Positions 38,801-49,500 of a stretch of DNA of 64,000 bases are shown in pieces (positions within the stretch are counted from its first letter, which is position 1; the number at the start of each line of letters is the position of its first letter). The DNA is from Caenorhabditis remanei. Taxonomy: Eukaryota; Nematoda; Chromadorea; Rhabditida; Rhabditidae. Position numbers and translations under genes: made by a program. The notes under the pieces are model-generated. The model made no database searches. It was not told the DNA's origin and worked only from the letters and a program-made list of their open reading frames with translations. The DNA lies in assembly GCF_010183535.1 (NCBI RefSeq), contig NC_071331.1, forward strand, positions 9,982,001-10,046,000, in the 5' to 3' direction.

Positions 38801-39637
38801 CTGGGATGCGTTTTCCTTGATCTGAGAATTCATTTCTTTCAGACTCATGCACGACGTACACTCACCGATCCTCGAGAATGAATTTGACTTTTGATTTAAC
38901 TCAATAAATCGCGTCTGCTCCTCTTTTTCCGCTTGAGTCCCTTTCAACGCCTTCACTCGGCTCTCCGAATCTTTTAGAGTCTTCTTCAGTCTCTTTAATT
39001 CCGCCTCCATTTGCTGGACTTTCTGCTGGCTCGCCTGGTAAACATCACTTTGCATTTTTATTAATTTTTGAAGATCTTCTGTGTCTCCAAAAACTTTTTC
39101 AAGATTTTCCAGGGTGTTAATCCCTTTCGATGCAAGCATACTCACCATCTGGTATTCCAGTGCCTGTTTGCTGTTTGATGTTCCACCGAGCTCTCTGTCC
39201 TGCCTTTCATCCAGCAGACCCTGCAAGATTTCATTCTTATTTATCACTTCTTCATTTTCTTTTTCCAATTCTTTATTCTCTTTTGCCAATTCTTCACAGT
39301 CTTCTTCTTTAGCGTCTAATGTTTGAAAAGTCGACACAATGAGATCAATGAATGGCTTCATGATGCTCTCATGTGTACTGGCATTAGCTTTTGCATAGGT
39401 TTTTAGCATTTTACCTGTGTCCTCTTTAGCTAATTTCAGGAACATTTCCCGAGTTTTTTTCATAACACTAAGACTCACATTCTCTTCTACTTCCATTGGC
39501 TGCGGACCACTTCCTTTGTCTTCTTTATCTTTAGTTCCGACAACAACGTTTTCGGTGACATTCTTCTGTCCTTCAGCAGTCTGATCCACCAACTCATCAT
39601 CCGGCGGCACCTCCACTGGCAGCGTCATACTTGACAC
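32816..39637 (-). CDS. Gag-Pol polyprotein of the Ty3/gypsy-type element
   Basis: One 2273-residue frame, with gag and pol not separated by a frameshift. In order: coiled-coil-rich N-terminus (about 90-240), gag core (about 360-540), CCHC knuckle CYRCQEQGHIATYC (about 656-669), aspartic protease with LDSGA (about 732), reverse transcriptase with YVDDLL (about 1164), RNase H (about 1310-1390), integrase with HHCC zinc site ending CPKCLC (about 1546-1590) and acidic residues near 1612, 1672 and 1706, and a GPY/F module (NKWKGPYRV, about 1850). This RT-RNaseH-IN-GPY/F order is that of Ty3/gypsy elements. An extra C-terminal region (about 1985-2273) ends in an Arg/Gly-rich tail. There is no envelope gene. 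All main catalytic motifs look intact. Confidence 0.92.
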   Translation of the reverse strand: MSSMTLPVEVPPDDELVDQTAEGQKNVTENVVVGTKDKEDKGSGPQPMEVEENVSLSVMKKTREMFLKLAKEDTGKMLKTYAKANASTHESIMKPFIDLIVSTFQTLDAKEEDCEELAKENKELEKENEEVINKNEILQGLLDERQDRELGGTSNSKQALEYQMVSMLASKGINTLENLEKVFGDTEDLQKLIKMQSDVYQASQQKVQQMEAELKRLKKTLKDSESRVKALKGTQAEKEEQTRFIELNQKSNSFSRIGECTSCMSLKEMNSQIKENASQPTKSTGTTTLTSGMTQKLRKRTVQEQTHTDKELEEVIEAARGQMDSESDSERADETMGNGRYYTNWDTGKQKEMSPVEMMNKMLVQQNLPEPPKFSAEENSIKLESFRKSFALKFESFSDENQIILLETKYLSGRALRIFRGLPEHEKKSINDVMQAMAIRLRISPEDETRRAKSRWESLRKKPEQNIEDFCLSIDELARVAFKRVNASELSSFKTAKLLDAIAENETLSCLIDNRLLGMPERDHYDTCRMLATRYEQGIRDRNLRNKSQNSEKKKSPSPQSSNTSSANNTSVQSNPNGQRTNTYSQNRNNFTNKTDNAGSPINQNWRQRTGENSDNNGKTKGFIECSECKLVGCHDPKCSKAPGNAKTYSRPVVTCYRCQEQGHIATYCTKQSQNKVNDNPVKENTVNSVEDKQVLTIPSDAPKTEGNATEKPLIKVEKGRIGNTEVDLMLDSGACISIIPQKIWKKIVGENGEEWVKKVKEEKPELAQVFTANNQPLKLLCTVEVETSMQTRTRLIKYYIAAIDRENIILGMDQFNKLGVEVRIEEQPRAVKICKDIRLTPSSSRVVQVSVEGVVQEGKDHCLITPIQECIAPSVCQVEANGRALVTISNFGTKPVLLRKGQTIAVGEVDGFEVVQGKAENLEFLNEHLEETGFLRESEKIVCSVVQNEAEGKRWETLCEHLKRQESSCESEAEVWKVIQSFQHIFAIEDSELGRTNATTCEIELLDGAEPIRQKPRPIPLAIRPEIRKILQKMVTQGVIRSSKSPWSSPVVIVKKKDGSVRMCVDYRKVNKVVKNNAHPLPHIEATLQSLSGKKIFTTLDLLAGYWQIPLKEKSKEITAFAIGSELYEYNVLPFGLVTSPAVFQATMEAVVGDLLGKTAHVYVDDLLIASENMKQHIQDLKEILVRLEKSGMKLRASKCHIAQKEVEYLGHRITPEGVKTEETKVNKMKNFKRPENAEQMRSFLGLTSYYRKFMLNYAQVASELTPLTSVKSTWVWQAEHETAFQELIQLICTAPVLMQPNIEKALDGSRPFMIYCDASRRGVGAVLAQEGDDGLQHPIAFTSKALSPAEKRYHITDLEALAMISALRRFKTITYGTSIIVFTDHKPLISLLKGSPLSDRLLRWSIEVMQFDVKIVYIAGKANVVADALSRGGCPAMEAEELETAEIPNIIGEIKVNSEREESEILKVEEWLEMLKGEEGWCEIIRFLESGNMKEKVKVPGLKEEVPVENYALVGKSLRNIEDDEYNRHVVPENARLALVKEAHSGTVAGHFGTEKIVRQLSKKFYWPKMRVDIEKVVKSCPKCLCVNDRPKLIAPLKPYETSAPLEIVACDLIDVGLSTQGNRYILAIIDLFTKYASAIPIPDKKGETVVKAFVDRWAMGEGRIPNKLLTDMGKEFDNEYFKQLTKLLKIEHVMTKGYNSRANGAVERFNKTLMHIMSKKAAVPIEWDEQIAFAVYAYNSVAHSTTGESPMYLMSGRDPKGPLDLAGEDAVGMSYANLDEYKHLMASELAKAHALVREHAMQEQEQYKYLFDKKHNTEKRRYPGPGSRVLVEIPSEKLGARCPKLVNKWKGPYRVIACSETSATVVPVLGKGKEVLKIPFDHLRVIPAEMENVPIETVKSRAKMRVDSVHYDNMQNTQVNLITFSDIYGCRCPTSCVFYPKDAMSARTTSPTQLQRMIALTKEAPDLLLRDNARELLLATQTPIPGLNSTPDAETFLALSNCPTVALVVKDLRGWEHEYLKFRHSLLEQFLGSGFERKETIQVILAPGVTREQFPLQTMHITALTTESILEDDVHEQCEKHSTSIVVVVVPVSKKDTDLDTWRSIVNAIPIKSVVYVIPTHMSDFDHSVMAVFINLFDRIKRDHGEIVHVSPEEIVEDKQHRMLYLASEIMKAPEYWLAVKEMLEKKNRPWPQFQLASITKSNENTPQKTVSTEQPSSSAAPTATRTEGWDRGWPPMRGRGNGRGSHRGGSRHHNNGHHPYRRDGTSNRN

Positions 39638-40147
39638 TGGAACGTATTTTATTATTTTCAGTTTTTCACCGGCAATACCCAGAAGTACGGATAAAACACG
39701 GCGGTTATTGATTTATTGACGATAAAAAGATAAAACGCTTTTTATATTATCGATTTTGAAAAGTTTTTATACTTTTCTTATTATTTTCTCACTATTATTA
39801 GAAAATGTGAGGGATTCGCGATGAAATGTATCACCGACACGATAAAATTAACTCTTTTCGCTTTTAAGTTGCGAAATTTGCACAAATATTTGTGTTTTTG
39901 GCACTTTTCAGAAATTTTCTGTTGAAAAATCGATAATCTCTGTCAATTCGTGATTACACGAAAAGGAATCGAGTTTTCTTTTTGTTTTGATGTAAAAATC
40001 GATAGGTCTCTGTCAATTCGTAATTATCACGAAAAGGATTCGATTATTACAGAGCAAAACAATATCTAGTGCTACAATTCTCCACCTTTAGAACGAAAAG
40101 GTTACGTTTCGGTCTTGCGACACGATAACTTTTGGCTTCGGCCCCCA

Positions 40148-40661
40148 AGTAAATAAGAATCACAAATTCGCGAGCGAACTTGCAACACTTATTAGCTAAA
40201 ACGACGAGAAACACACGAAATACGAGAGAAAACGACGAGAAAGCAATACAATTTATATCAAAACCTGGTTTTGATATAAATTAACTCTGAAAACGCGCAA
40301 AACCACACAAAACGCACTTTTTGGAGGATACACTATTTATTCCAAGCCAAACTGGCTAAAATGCACTAAAAACCAAGTAAAACAACACAATATGGGTCAA
40401 ATACCCAAGCAGAGGTAAGAAAACAAATTAAAACAGCTTCACAACGGTACACACCGTTGCTACAGCCACAAAAACTGAAAAGGAACGCCTTCTCTCTGAT
40501 GACTTTACTCTTGCCCCCAAAAAAGCGCCAAGGCACCAAGATTGCGCCAAGCTTCTCGTTTGCGTGTTTTGAGTGTTTGTGGACTTCGGGAGGGAAATTT
40601 AAATAAGTCTTTTTATAAAAAGACCACGAAATGACATAATATTCCGGTGAAACACCGGACA
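40148..40661 (-). repeat. 5' LTR of the Ty3/gypsy-type element
   Basis: 514 bp, same sequence as the other LTR. It should hold the element's promoter for minus-strand transcription; the TATA-like palindrome near 40611-40624 and the hairpin near 40250-40281 are the visible candidates for control signals. Confidence 0.9.
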
Positions 40662-42452
40662 TTTAAATAGTCCTTAATTTGTGAAATTAATCGGAAAATC
40701 AAGAAAAACCTCTGCCGACAAAAGACCAACCTACATTGAACTTTCTGAAAATGTTCCAAATGTTACTGTTTTCGACATTTTATGAGAGTGATCAAAAATT
40801 GATTCAAGCTGCTGAATAAGACGCAGAACGTTTCTTCCAGAAACCATATTACTAACACAAGGTATTATCAAAAAATATCTTCTGAACCAGAGTTGAACAG
40901 GATGCACTTTTTGGAAAAGCGGGATGATGTAATTCCGCTAAACCCTGTTCCGAAATCATTTTATTAGATGCAAACGAATTCGATGAGAATAGAAATCAGA
41001 GTTTCATATAAGTTATATTGATGTTCTGAATTCCCCAAGTTCACTATAGTCTCAATTGTAAATGAGGAAGAATTGTGGTGAGATTAGTCGTAAACTGTAT
41101 GATTTTTTCACTGTATTGGTTATAAATTTCACGGATAACAATTTTGAATTGCTATCGCTCTCCAAAAAAGGCGGATAGGAGTTGTTTTCTTCTGATGCAC
41201 CGTTAGTTTTCATAGTTTTTGCTAGAAAGATTCTGACAGAAGCAGTTTGAAAAACTGAAAATTTATGCGCAATCATCTACTTATCTTATTAGAATTTCAG
41301 TTGAGCTGTGTAGATTTCTCTTAATGATATTGAGGAGTGAGCAAGATGCCATGGAAGATCAAAACTCTATTAGGCGACTGCTTCAAGAATGGAACACAGC
41401 ACAAGTTCGTATTTCTATTTATGGTCAGCATCTGAAAAAAAAAGATTTGAAGGTTTAACAATGTTTCATTAGAATGGCGATGCCATCATTACTTCTGATT
41501 TACTGACTTTTGAGCATTGTCAAAAGAACTAAACTAAGTTTTTTCATTAAAACTTTTAATCAGCGAAATTGAGGTAAATATCAAGAAACAGACAAGTGGA
41601 AACAAAGTTGCTATAACAGTTGCGATTGCTTACGCGAATTAAAAATTAAAATCTCATTCTAAAGGATACTTATGTGAGAACATGGAATTTCATTAAGACA
41701 AGCTGATGAAACATTGTATTTCTGTCTGGTCTTTCATTTTTTAGGCTCGATATCACCGGAAAGTTGGAAAGTTTCAGAAGAGACAAATGCGCATTCACTG
41801 TGAAAAAAAAGCCAGGATTCAGTTTTACAGTTTCAGAACTTTGGTATTCCTGTTACACGCTAGTAGTTTATCAGCCCTAATCTCATACATTCTGATTTCC
41901 AGCACCCTCCTGAAGATAACTGAAAATAATTCTGCGACTCTACAAAATAGTCCCTGATCTTGGTCTCTTTGTTTACTGTAAGTCTGTCGAAAAAGAACCA
42001 GATGGGAATACGTACAGTTTTATTTTGGATGAGCAGATGTGCTATCATTCCAATGTCATAAATTGAATCCCGTCACTCTCTAATTGTTCGATCAACAGAA
42101 ATTCTTATGATTTACAACTCTTTAACAGCTGTTTATAGTTTTTCAATCTGCTCCGGGGGAATACTGTCACCATCACCCTCCACTCAATCCCACTCAGACC
42201 ACTTAATATTGACACTAATTACAAGACAAGGTAACAGATTTCACTAATATCCATGAGAACCGCAACACAGGCTGCACAAGCCACGCCCACTGTTTCCCTG
42301 GAGCATGATGGGTGTGGTTTAGTATTAGGAGACATCTCTGTTCCTGTGCTTCGTCATTCCAAGATTTGCCTCCCGCACATGGCAGTCGACAATTGGCTAC
42401 TTGATTTTTACTGAATCACTAATTTTTATTCCTGTTACTCTCGCTTGCCATC
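40662..42452. other. Gene-free region between LTR element and polymerase fragment
   Basis: AT-rich sequence. Part of it (about 41640-41830) resembles 43735-43950 and 51060-51240, so it belongs to the same duplicated family of spacer sequence. A short open stretch near 41341-41440 could be an exon scrap but has no partner. Nothing else was recognised. Confidence 0.5.
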
Positions 42453-43320
42453 ATGAAGGGGTAAGTATTTTTATTTTGTATTTTTTATTACTAATTTTGA
42501 TTTTTTTCAAGTAAATCTGTTCAATATCCCGACAAGGTTGGAACAAAGTTGATTGGTCTGACCGATGCTGTGGGGATGACAAAGTTTTTAAATGACCCAA
42601 AGTACGAGCCAGTTAACATGATCCCTTTTGGTACGAAAAAATACTTTCTCTCGAGACGACCAAAGAAAGAGGATCTACTACCTGGAGGATTCACCAATCT
42701 GGCAATAGCCGCTCAGACCACATGTGCTGCCCGTCTTCGCCTCACACAGGCTATGGAGAAGGCAGGAATCGAAAACATGATTTATTGCGACACCGATTCC
42801 GTAATCTACAAGGAGAGCATTTGGAGAAAACAAGTTAGAGTCGATGAGAGGCGAGCAGTTGGGTTTCCTGACCGATGAAATACCTGCTGGAAGAAAGTTA
42901 AAGGAAGTAGTGGTGATAGCACCCAAAATGTATGCGTTGAGGATGGAGGATCAGCAAGGAACGAGCAGCTATTCAGTCAAGACCAAAGGTCTTAGTCTCA
43001 CATCGAAAAACTCCGAGGCCATATCATTCAACACCATGAAGGAGACGGTAAGTCAAAACTTGAGAAAAAACGTCTAATTTTTATTCTTACAGATGAACGA
43101 CTTCATTTCTGAGGGGATTTCGGAACCACTCGTCGCAAAAATGATGACATTCAAGCGAGGAGACAATGCTCTGGATGGACTTTGGACATGTGTTACAGAC
43201 AAACGAGTCAACCCAAAGATGGATAAGGGACATTATGATGTTCATGGAGTTGTTACACCTTTCGGCCATTTGTCTGCTAATACCTTGTTGATTGATGATT
43301 ACCCATTTTATGACCAGTGA
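42453..43320 (+). pseudogene. Fragment of protein-primed B-family DNA polymerase, Maverick/Polinton-like, frameshifted
   Basis: Apparent exons: 42453-42460 (ATG AAG GG), 42512-43047 and 43093-43320 (TGA), with introns of 51 and 45 bp that keep phase. The second exon has a palm-like region with YCDTDS (near 42785), the B-family motif C that binds the catalytic metal, and downstream a conserved C-terminal stretch. The motif C frame runs to a TGA at 42876-42878, while the similarity continues in another frame from about 42811, so there is at least one small indel. Only the palm end and thumb are present; exonuclease, TPR motifs and other Polinton genes are absent. Protein-primed polymerases of this kind are carried by Mavericks and related elements; that origin is inferred. 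An assembly error at the frameshift is possible. Confidence 0.7.
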
Positions 43321-46300
43321 TTTTTTTTAAATTCAAATAAACAATTATAACCAATACAACTTTAAATTAAGAAGAGAGTTAGAGTCTACACAGATAGAAA
43401 GTATTTAGGACACGTAAGAGTAAAGATCTTGTCACAGTATTTGGACATGTAAAAAAACGTAAAGTAAAGTCGGAAACTATCCAAAAAGTACTGGGTCTAG
43501 TCATGGAGGATACAAAAAGTTTAATTAAAGGTGGTATCATGAAAACGTATTGATAAAACTTATTGCCGGAGAACTTACAGTGGCAATGAAACTAAAATAT
43601 TTTGTTTCATAGAAAGCATTTAACAGATAAATTTGAATAACAGTGCTCCGGCATTATCATGATTATGCTATAAATCCAATTGTTATTTACTGACGATTGA
43701 GGATTAAAAAAGACTAGACTTGTAATCAGTTGAAATGCTAAACATTTTTAAATCTCATTCTAAAAGATCTTTAGGAGTACCAAAAGAATAGGGAAGGTCA
43801 TTTAGACAAGCTGATGTCACATTTGGCCTCGATATCACCGTGAAAAATAAAACCAGGATTTGCAAATGGAAATTCTGAGACATGAAAGTTTTGACTACAT
43901 TCGTATTTTATCAATTTCAGTATTACAGTTTCTGAAGTTGGGTATTCACGATAATAGTGGATCAGTCTTAAGATCCGTTATTGATGCGATTATCTGAACA
44001 CAAAATAAAAATAATTTTTATTCCGAGAACCTTGTTGACGGAACCTGCTACATGGAAAATGTGAAAATTTCAAATTAATTCAGAAATCCATCACCTTCCT
44101 GAAAAAAAAGATTCTACTCTTAGTGATACACGAATCGATAGCGTTAGTTAGATAGTTCAGTTATTTTTTGTCTGAAACACTGTTTCAACATAATAACTTA
44201 CGTGTATTTATTTTTGAAAAGTAATTTTTCATTGATTACTATTCTCAATCTTCCGAAAATTTCATGTCCTACATTGTTCCTACAATGTCCTTTTGCCATT
44301 AGAACTCAATATCAATAAATGAAACAGTTTTTTATGTATGAAGAAAACCAATTTTTGTGCTGACTATCACTATTGCCATTCTGGGAACCAAAACAAGCTG
44401 GCTATATGAAGCTGATGTTTATATTTCACTATCCATAGGGTAAACAGTTTGATAACCATTACGATTAGACTGAAAAGCAGGAAAAAAGTTTCACTATTCC
44501 CCCAAACTTCTCACGAATCATATGACAACCAGTGATTTACTGAAAAGACTGCATTACTGCGCAATTTTTTTCGGCTTCATAAAGTTTTTATGTATTAAGC
44601 CACATAAAATGGGATTAATTGGTATGAAATACTCTTTTGTGATACCCTGATTTGAAACAAAAAAGTTCCATTTCGAAACCCTTTGCACTGGTTTCAGTTC
44701 GAGAGGCTTTTTTAATTGTTAATTGTCAATCAATTACATGCGTTTCTAATTCACACAGATTAAAGGGCGACATAAAAAGTTACGTCACCACTGTTTTGAG
44801 CATAGAGAAGTGATTTGACACATTTCGGTCCATAATTTCCCGTTTCAATAGATTCATATGCACAGCATGTTTCTTATGGAATATTGATAAGGTAGCAACT
44901 GTTGGAGACTTTTGAACTTTCACGTAACACAGTTCAGCTACATACTATCGTTTCAATTTCTGTTGAGCACAAACAGTCCCAACACACTAACTACAAGTCT
45001 TTTCATAATTATTAGAAATTTTGAAACACTCCTTCTTGACAATTTCAAAAAATACAAAGTTTTCTTCTTTTTTTGTGACTTTTTTCTGTGGATTTCCGTC
45101 TTCGTAGCCTCATTTCCATTGGCTGAATGTATTGGAATTTCGTTGACGCAAAATTTCTCAAAACCTTCAGAGCTTGTTAGCTCAAAAATTACATCTATTT
45201 ACTATTGTCGTTCTACGAATTTTCAAAAAGAATTCAGCTCATAAACCGTCTGAATATTAGTTTGGGCAAGTTTTTTCAGAAAAAATGTTTCAACATTTTC
45301 ATAAAGTTCTCAGAAAGCACATGAAAAGCGGTAAACCCTTCCATAACAGCTTTTCGGCTATGTAAAGTTTGTATGTAATAATCCATGTTAATCACGTTAT
45401 TAACGCTCTCTTCTTATTGTTCTCGTCAAACTCAATCTGACAAGGGTTCCGCTTCCTTCAAGTCGGAACATATGGGGCTTGTTGTGTAAAAACACACTTT
45501 GGGATTCAACCACTTTTATTTATAACCAACTTTCCTTTACGAAGTCTATCGAACAGATGTCAGTTCAAGAACCTATTCAAATTCTTATTTGTCAATTAGA
45601 AGCGCTGATAAAACCTAATTTCAGTGTAATTCTAATCAAACCACGACAGAGTACCACGTTGCTGATTTTTTTCCAAAACTATATATTTTCAAGATTTTTA
45701 TGTGATATCCCGTTTCAATAGCTCCATTTTATGATTAATGCCTATTGGAATATTGCTCTAGTCCTTTTTATACACTTTAACATATGCCTAGCTAAAATCG
45801 TGGCAATTTCAACGAAACACTGTTCCAACGCACTTACTTATACTGTTTAGCAATTTCAGAGTAATTGGATAGAAACTTTAGATGCTTGATTATTTCAAAA
45901 AAGAGAAGGGGTTTCATTTCGTGTTCCATAATCTCCTGTTTCAGTAGCTTCATTTTACAGTACTTATCTGAATGAATACGATGCACAATGTTCCAGCACA
46001 CTAACATATACGGTTTGGCATTTTCAGAGTAATAAGGTAGGAATTTCTCTCCTGTTCTTGATAATTAAAAAAAATGTTTTCTTGTTTCTTTTCGTGTTCC
46101 ACAATGGCCTGTTTCACAGGCGTCATTTATATTATCTATCTGAATGAATGAAATTGAACTTCTGCCACACTCACTAAACTTTATCAACATCCTTCAGAGC
46201 CTATGTAGCTCAAAATTTACCACTTTTTATTATTAATTTGAATACCAATGTTTTTATTCAAATTGATAATGCATGTTCCAGGCATCCCTCTTTTCTTTTT

Positions 46301-46563
46301 ATCATCTGCAACCACGCTCTATTTTACCCAAAAAACCTTTCCATGTACATATAATTGGTTTCCCATTTTTTTATTTGCGTGCACTAGGAAATGACGTTTC
46401 TCTTTCTGCGTCTCTTCTCTATTTCTCTATTTCTCTATTTCTCTATTTCTCTCTGGTTCAATTTTATTTTATGAACTTTTGGAAAGCAAATGTCGTAAAA
46501 TTTCTTCACTTTCTCCCAATTTTCTTATATCATTTCATTTTTTTCAGTTTCGCTTCGAACAAG
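43321..46563. other. Gene-free upstream region of small gene copy A
   Basis: From about 43758 it is the first unit of the second tandem duplication, recurring from about 51061 (ATACCAAAAGAATAGGGAA and neighbours). Blocks around 44700-45240 and 45280-45720 are strongly similar to 51950-52440 and 52460-52860. Just before the gene is a tandem TCTCTATTT repeat (about 46414-46452), shorter in the second unit. No coding sequence was seen. Confidence 0.55.
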
Positions 46564-49500
46564 ATGCCGATTTCCGTCGATATTATGTATTCTGATGTGG
46601 TGAGTTGTCTTTCAGTTTTTTTCAGTTTCTTTAATTTAATATGAAATGGATTTTTTTCCCTAATACTGCTCTCATTTGCGCTTAAAAAACTTTTTTTTTC
46701 ATAAAACGTTTAGATAGCCACAATCGACGATGGAATCAATGAAAAAGTGACATTGACAGACGAGACTGACGTGTCGAATAAGGTGAAAGAGTACTTGGAT
46801 GAGAAGTATGTGAAGACGAATGATGTGGAATTGGAGCACGTTTCGATTCTGTTGGTGAGTCATTTTGAAACATTTTGGAATGGTGTGTTCCGCTAAGTTA
46901 GCATATTAATACATCATTAGGATCTGAAAACATAACTTAGAAACAGAAATTTCTTTGATGTCAGCATTTGCTTCAAGGGGGACACCATTATTCCAAAGAA
47001 TGTAAGGTTTTTGATATGAATCGATTCAGAAAGCCAGGGAGAAGAGAAAATTCTCTCAAAGCTAGGTCTGAAATTCAGTCTGAAGCGAGATATGAGGCCT
47101 CAAAGTGTCAAAAATCGCTCCTCCTCATGCAGTTTTTCAGTACATTTTTTAAAATTTTTATTTTTCATTAAAATAGAAATTCTCCTCGTCGTGGAGATGA
47201 ATGCTCATTTTTCAAATTTCATCTTGAAAACTTTTTAAATATATTCCTTTCACGTGCAGAGAGAAGAAAGAGTTCCCATTGAAATGCACTGAAAAAGTGC
47301 ACAACGAGGAGCGATTTTTGGCACTCTGAAGTCTCATAACTCGCTTCAGACTGATTTTCAGACATAGCTCCGTGAAGATTTTTTCTTTTCCCTGGTTTTC
47401 TAAATCGACCTTCAAAAAATTATATTTTACTGTTTTTCATGTTCCTCAAATTAAGAGAAGCTCATATAGTATACTCTCTAATTCTTTGATGCATCTAAAA
47501 ATTAGTTTTATGAAAAATAGAATTTAAAACGGTTTCATTTTTATGATAAGTGTTTCTAGATCTTCACGAAACGATGCATATTTCCCCAAAGAAATTAATG
47601 TTTGTGGATTTAAAAATAAGCCCCGTTTCAAATAGATGGGAATTGATCTAGCTTATTGTACGGTATTAGTTCAACATTGCTGAAGTACTGAAGTCTTCCC
47701 CTTGTAAATATCTCTGCTTCTTACTACTAGTTAGTCGATATCTTTTACAGTCCAAGCAGCCGCTTTCTGTGTAGAAACTTTGAATGTATTGGAATGATTT
47801 CGGAGTCCCCGTGACACTTTTTCATGTGCTATGAAACCGAACAAAAACTTTCAGTTTCTGAACATTGACAAAATCGGTGAACAATTTTTAATGGCATTCG
47901 GTATTTGTTGTTCGCACCCTTGTATATTCCATTCAAAACAAAACGATTTATTATTGCACTCCCAAAGGTCGAGCACCTAGGTTAGAGAGTTCTAAAATCC
48001 GGTGCCATTGTTGTAGTTGTTGGGAGTACGTTGTCGTGGAGGCGTAGATTCCGAAGCACAACTGACAAAAATTTCACGGGAACTCATCCCGTATTCACCA
48101 ATTGTGTATTGAGTCGCTACTCATTCAAATACGGATAAGGAATAACAAACTAGTGTTGTTGAATTGAGCGGAAGCGTCATACTAGTTCATGATGATTCTG
48201 GTCAAAACAATGTTAGTATACGGTGCTCTGTTTTTCGGTTTCCAAAAATTGTGATATCCACTTTCAAATCTGATAACTCAATTCCCAACGAATTTAAGGC
48301 TCTGAGAAACTTTCATAACTTTTGTTCTTCACGGACACTCTTTTAAAAATCTCATGATAGACTTTGGAAAACATTTTTCACAGTTTATATATACTTTATG
48401 AGTTATTTTTGTAACTGTAACTAGTAAGTTTTAAACGAAAATTTCATGACTGACCGCTTGTTAGACGAAGGTTTGAATAGACTGGATTTCTATTTGACCC
48501 AAAAATTTTGTTTCGTGGTTTTTGCCAATTTTTTGTTTATTATCAGTCCCAAACCATGAATACCATCTCGGCAAGTGTCGCCAAGTCTAGGCCAAACCCC
48601 TCGCCTCCACAAGTCTGGGAGAAGGCTGCCACAAGTCTTGGCCAAACTTTGCGCTTGTCGCCGCGTTGAGAGACTGGTCCCCAAGTCTTGGCCAAAGTTT
48701 GAATATTGATTTTTCAGCATTCAACCTCTTTATTAATTATTCGATTTTTATCACATTTCACTTATTTTCAGTCTCTTTCGAATGTCGTTTACCTTATTTG
48801 GGTTTTTCTAACTGATTTTATTCCACTACCGTATTCAGAGAAAAATGAAAAGGACGACAATTCGAGAAAAATTCGATATAGAAAAGGAACGATTGGAGAG
48901 AAGAAAGGTTCAAACCAAGAGAAAAACACGTGAGTGTTAAGAAAAAAAATTCGGAGAAAAAAAATGTTATTGAAGAAGAAATTCTCGATAGCGCCCTTAT
49001 TAGAAAAAGAAGAGAAATCGGAGAGTTCGAGAATAGGATATCAAACAATGTCTCAATCGAAGACAATTTCGAAATTTTGGAACCGATGAGCTCTGAAATG
49101 ATCGACTTGAACTGGGAACCACAACCTTCTATTCTACATTTTCATGGTAGTTTATTACCTTTTTTTCTTACCTCCGAGGAATTGTCGAAAAAATAAGTAT
49201 TATTCAGAATTCAAATCTTCTACTCGCTCTATTAGAACAATGCATGATTCGATTGAGGAACCTGACGATTTCGGTGAGAAAGAAAAAGTAGATTTAACTA
49301 TTCAAACTTTTCAGGTTTTTCATCAAGCTTGGTTCCGATGCTCACGACGAAATCAAATATCGACGTCAAGTGAGGGATACTGTGGAATCAGTGATCAATA
49401 CAAGCATCAACTATTCGCTGTGAGTCAATTCCTATGGGGATAAATAATCAACAGTCATTTAATACAGACAAAACCTTCGTAACTACCACTACGACATTGA

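Larger units (their letters stand above)
31933..40661 (-). mobile_element. Complete Ty3/gypsy-type LTR retrotransposon
   Basis: Two 514-bp LTRs enclose a minus-strand gag-pol frame. Read on the minus strand each LTR runs TGTCCGG...TTTACT. Just inside the 5' LTR (40147 leftwards) is TGGGGGCCGAAGCC, a plausible primer-binding site. The LTRs look identical by eye and the frame is uninterrupted, so insertion was very recent and the element may be active. No target-site duplication is visible: the left flank ends TCAGAGA and the right flank starts TTTAAAT. The leader between LTR and ORF (39638-40147) contains a direct repeat around TCTCTGTCAATTCGT. Confidence 0.9.

Noticed and set aside
32788..39326. 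Many plus-strand open frames across 32.8-39.3 kb
   Set aside because: They are antisense shadows of the minus-strand gag-pol frame and show no domain of their own.
40366..40662. 98-codon minus-strand frame in the LTR
   Set aside because: It lies within the LTR, is repeated in the other LTR with a different upstream extension, and resembles nothing.
41341..41440. Possible exon with acidic codons near 41341
   Set aside because: No supporting partner exon, duplicate or domain.
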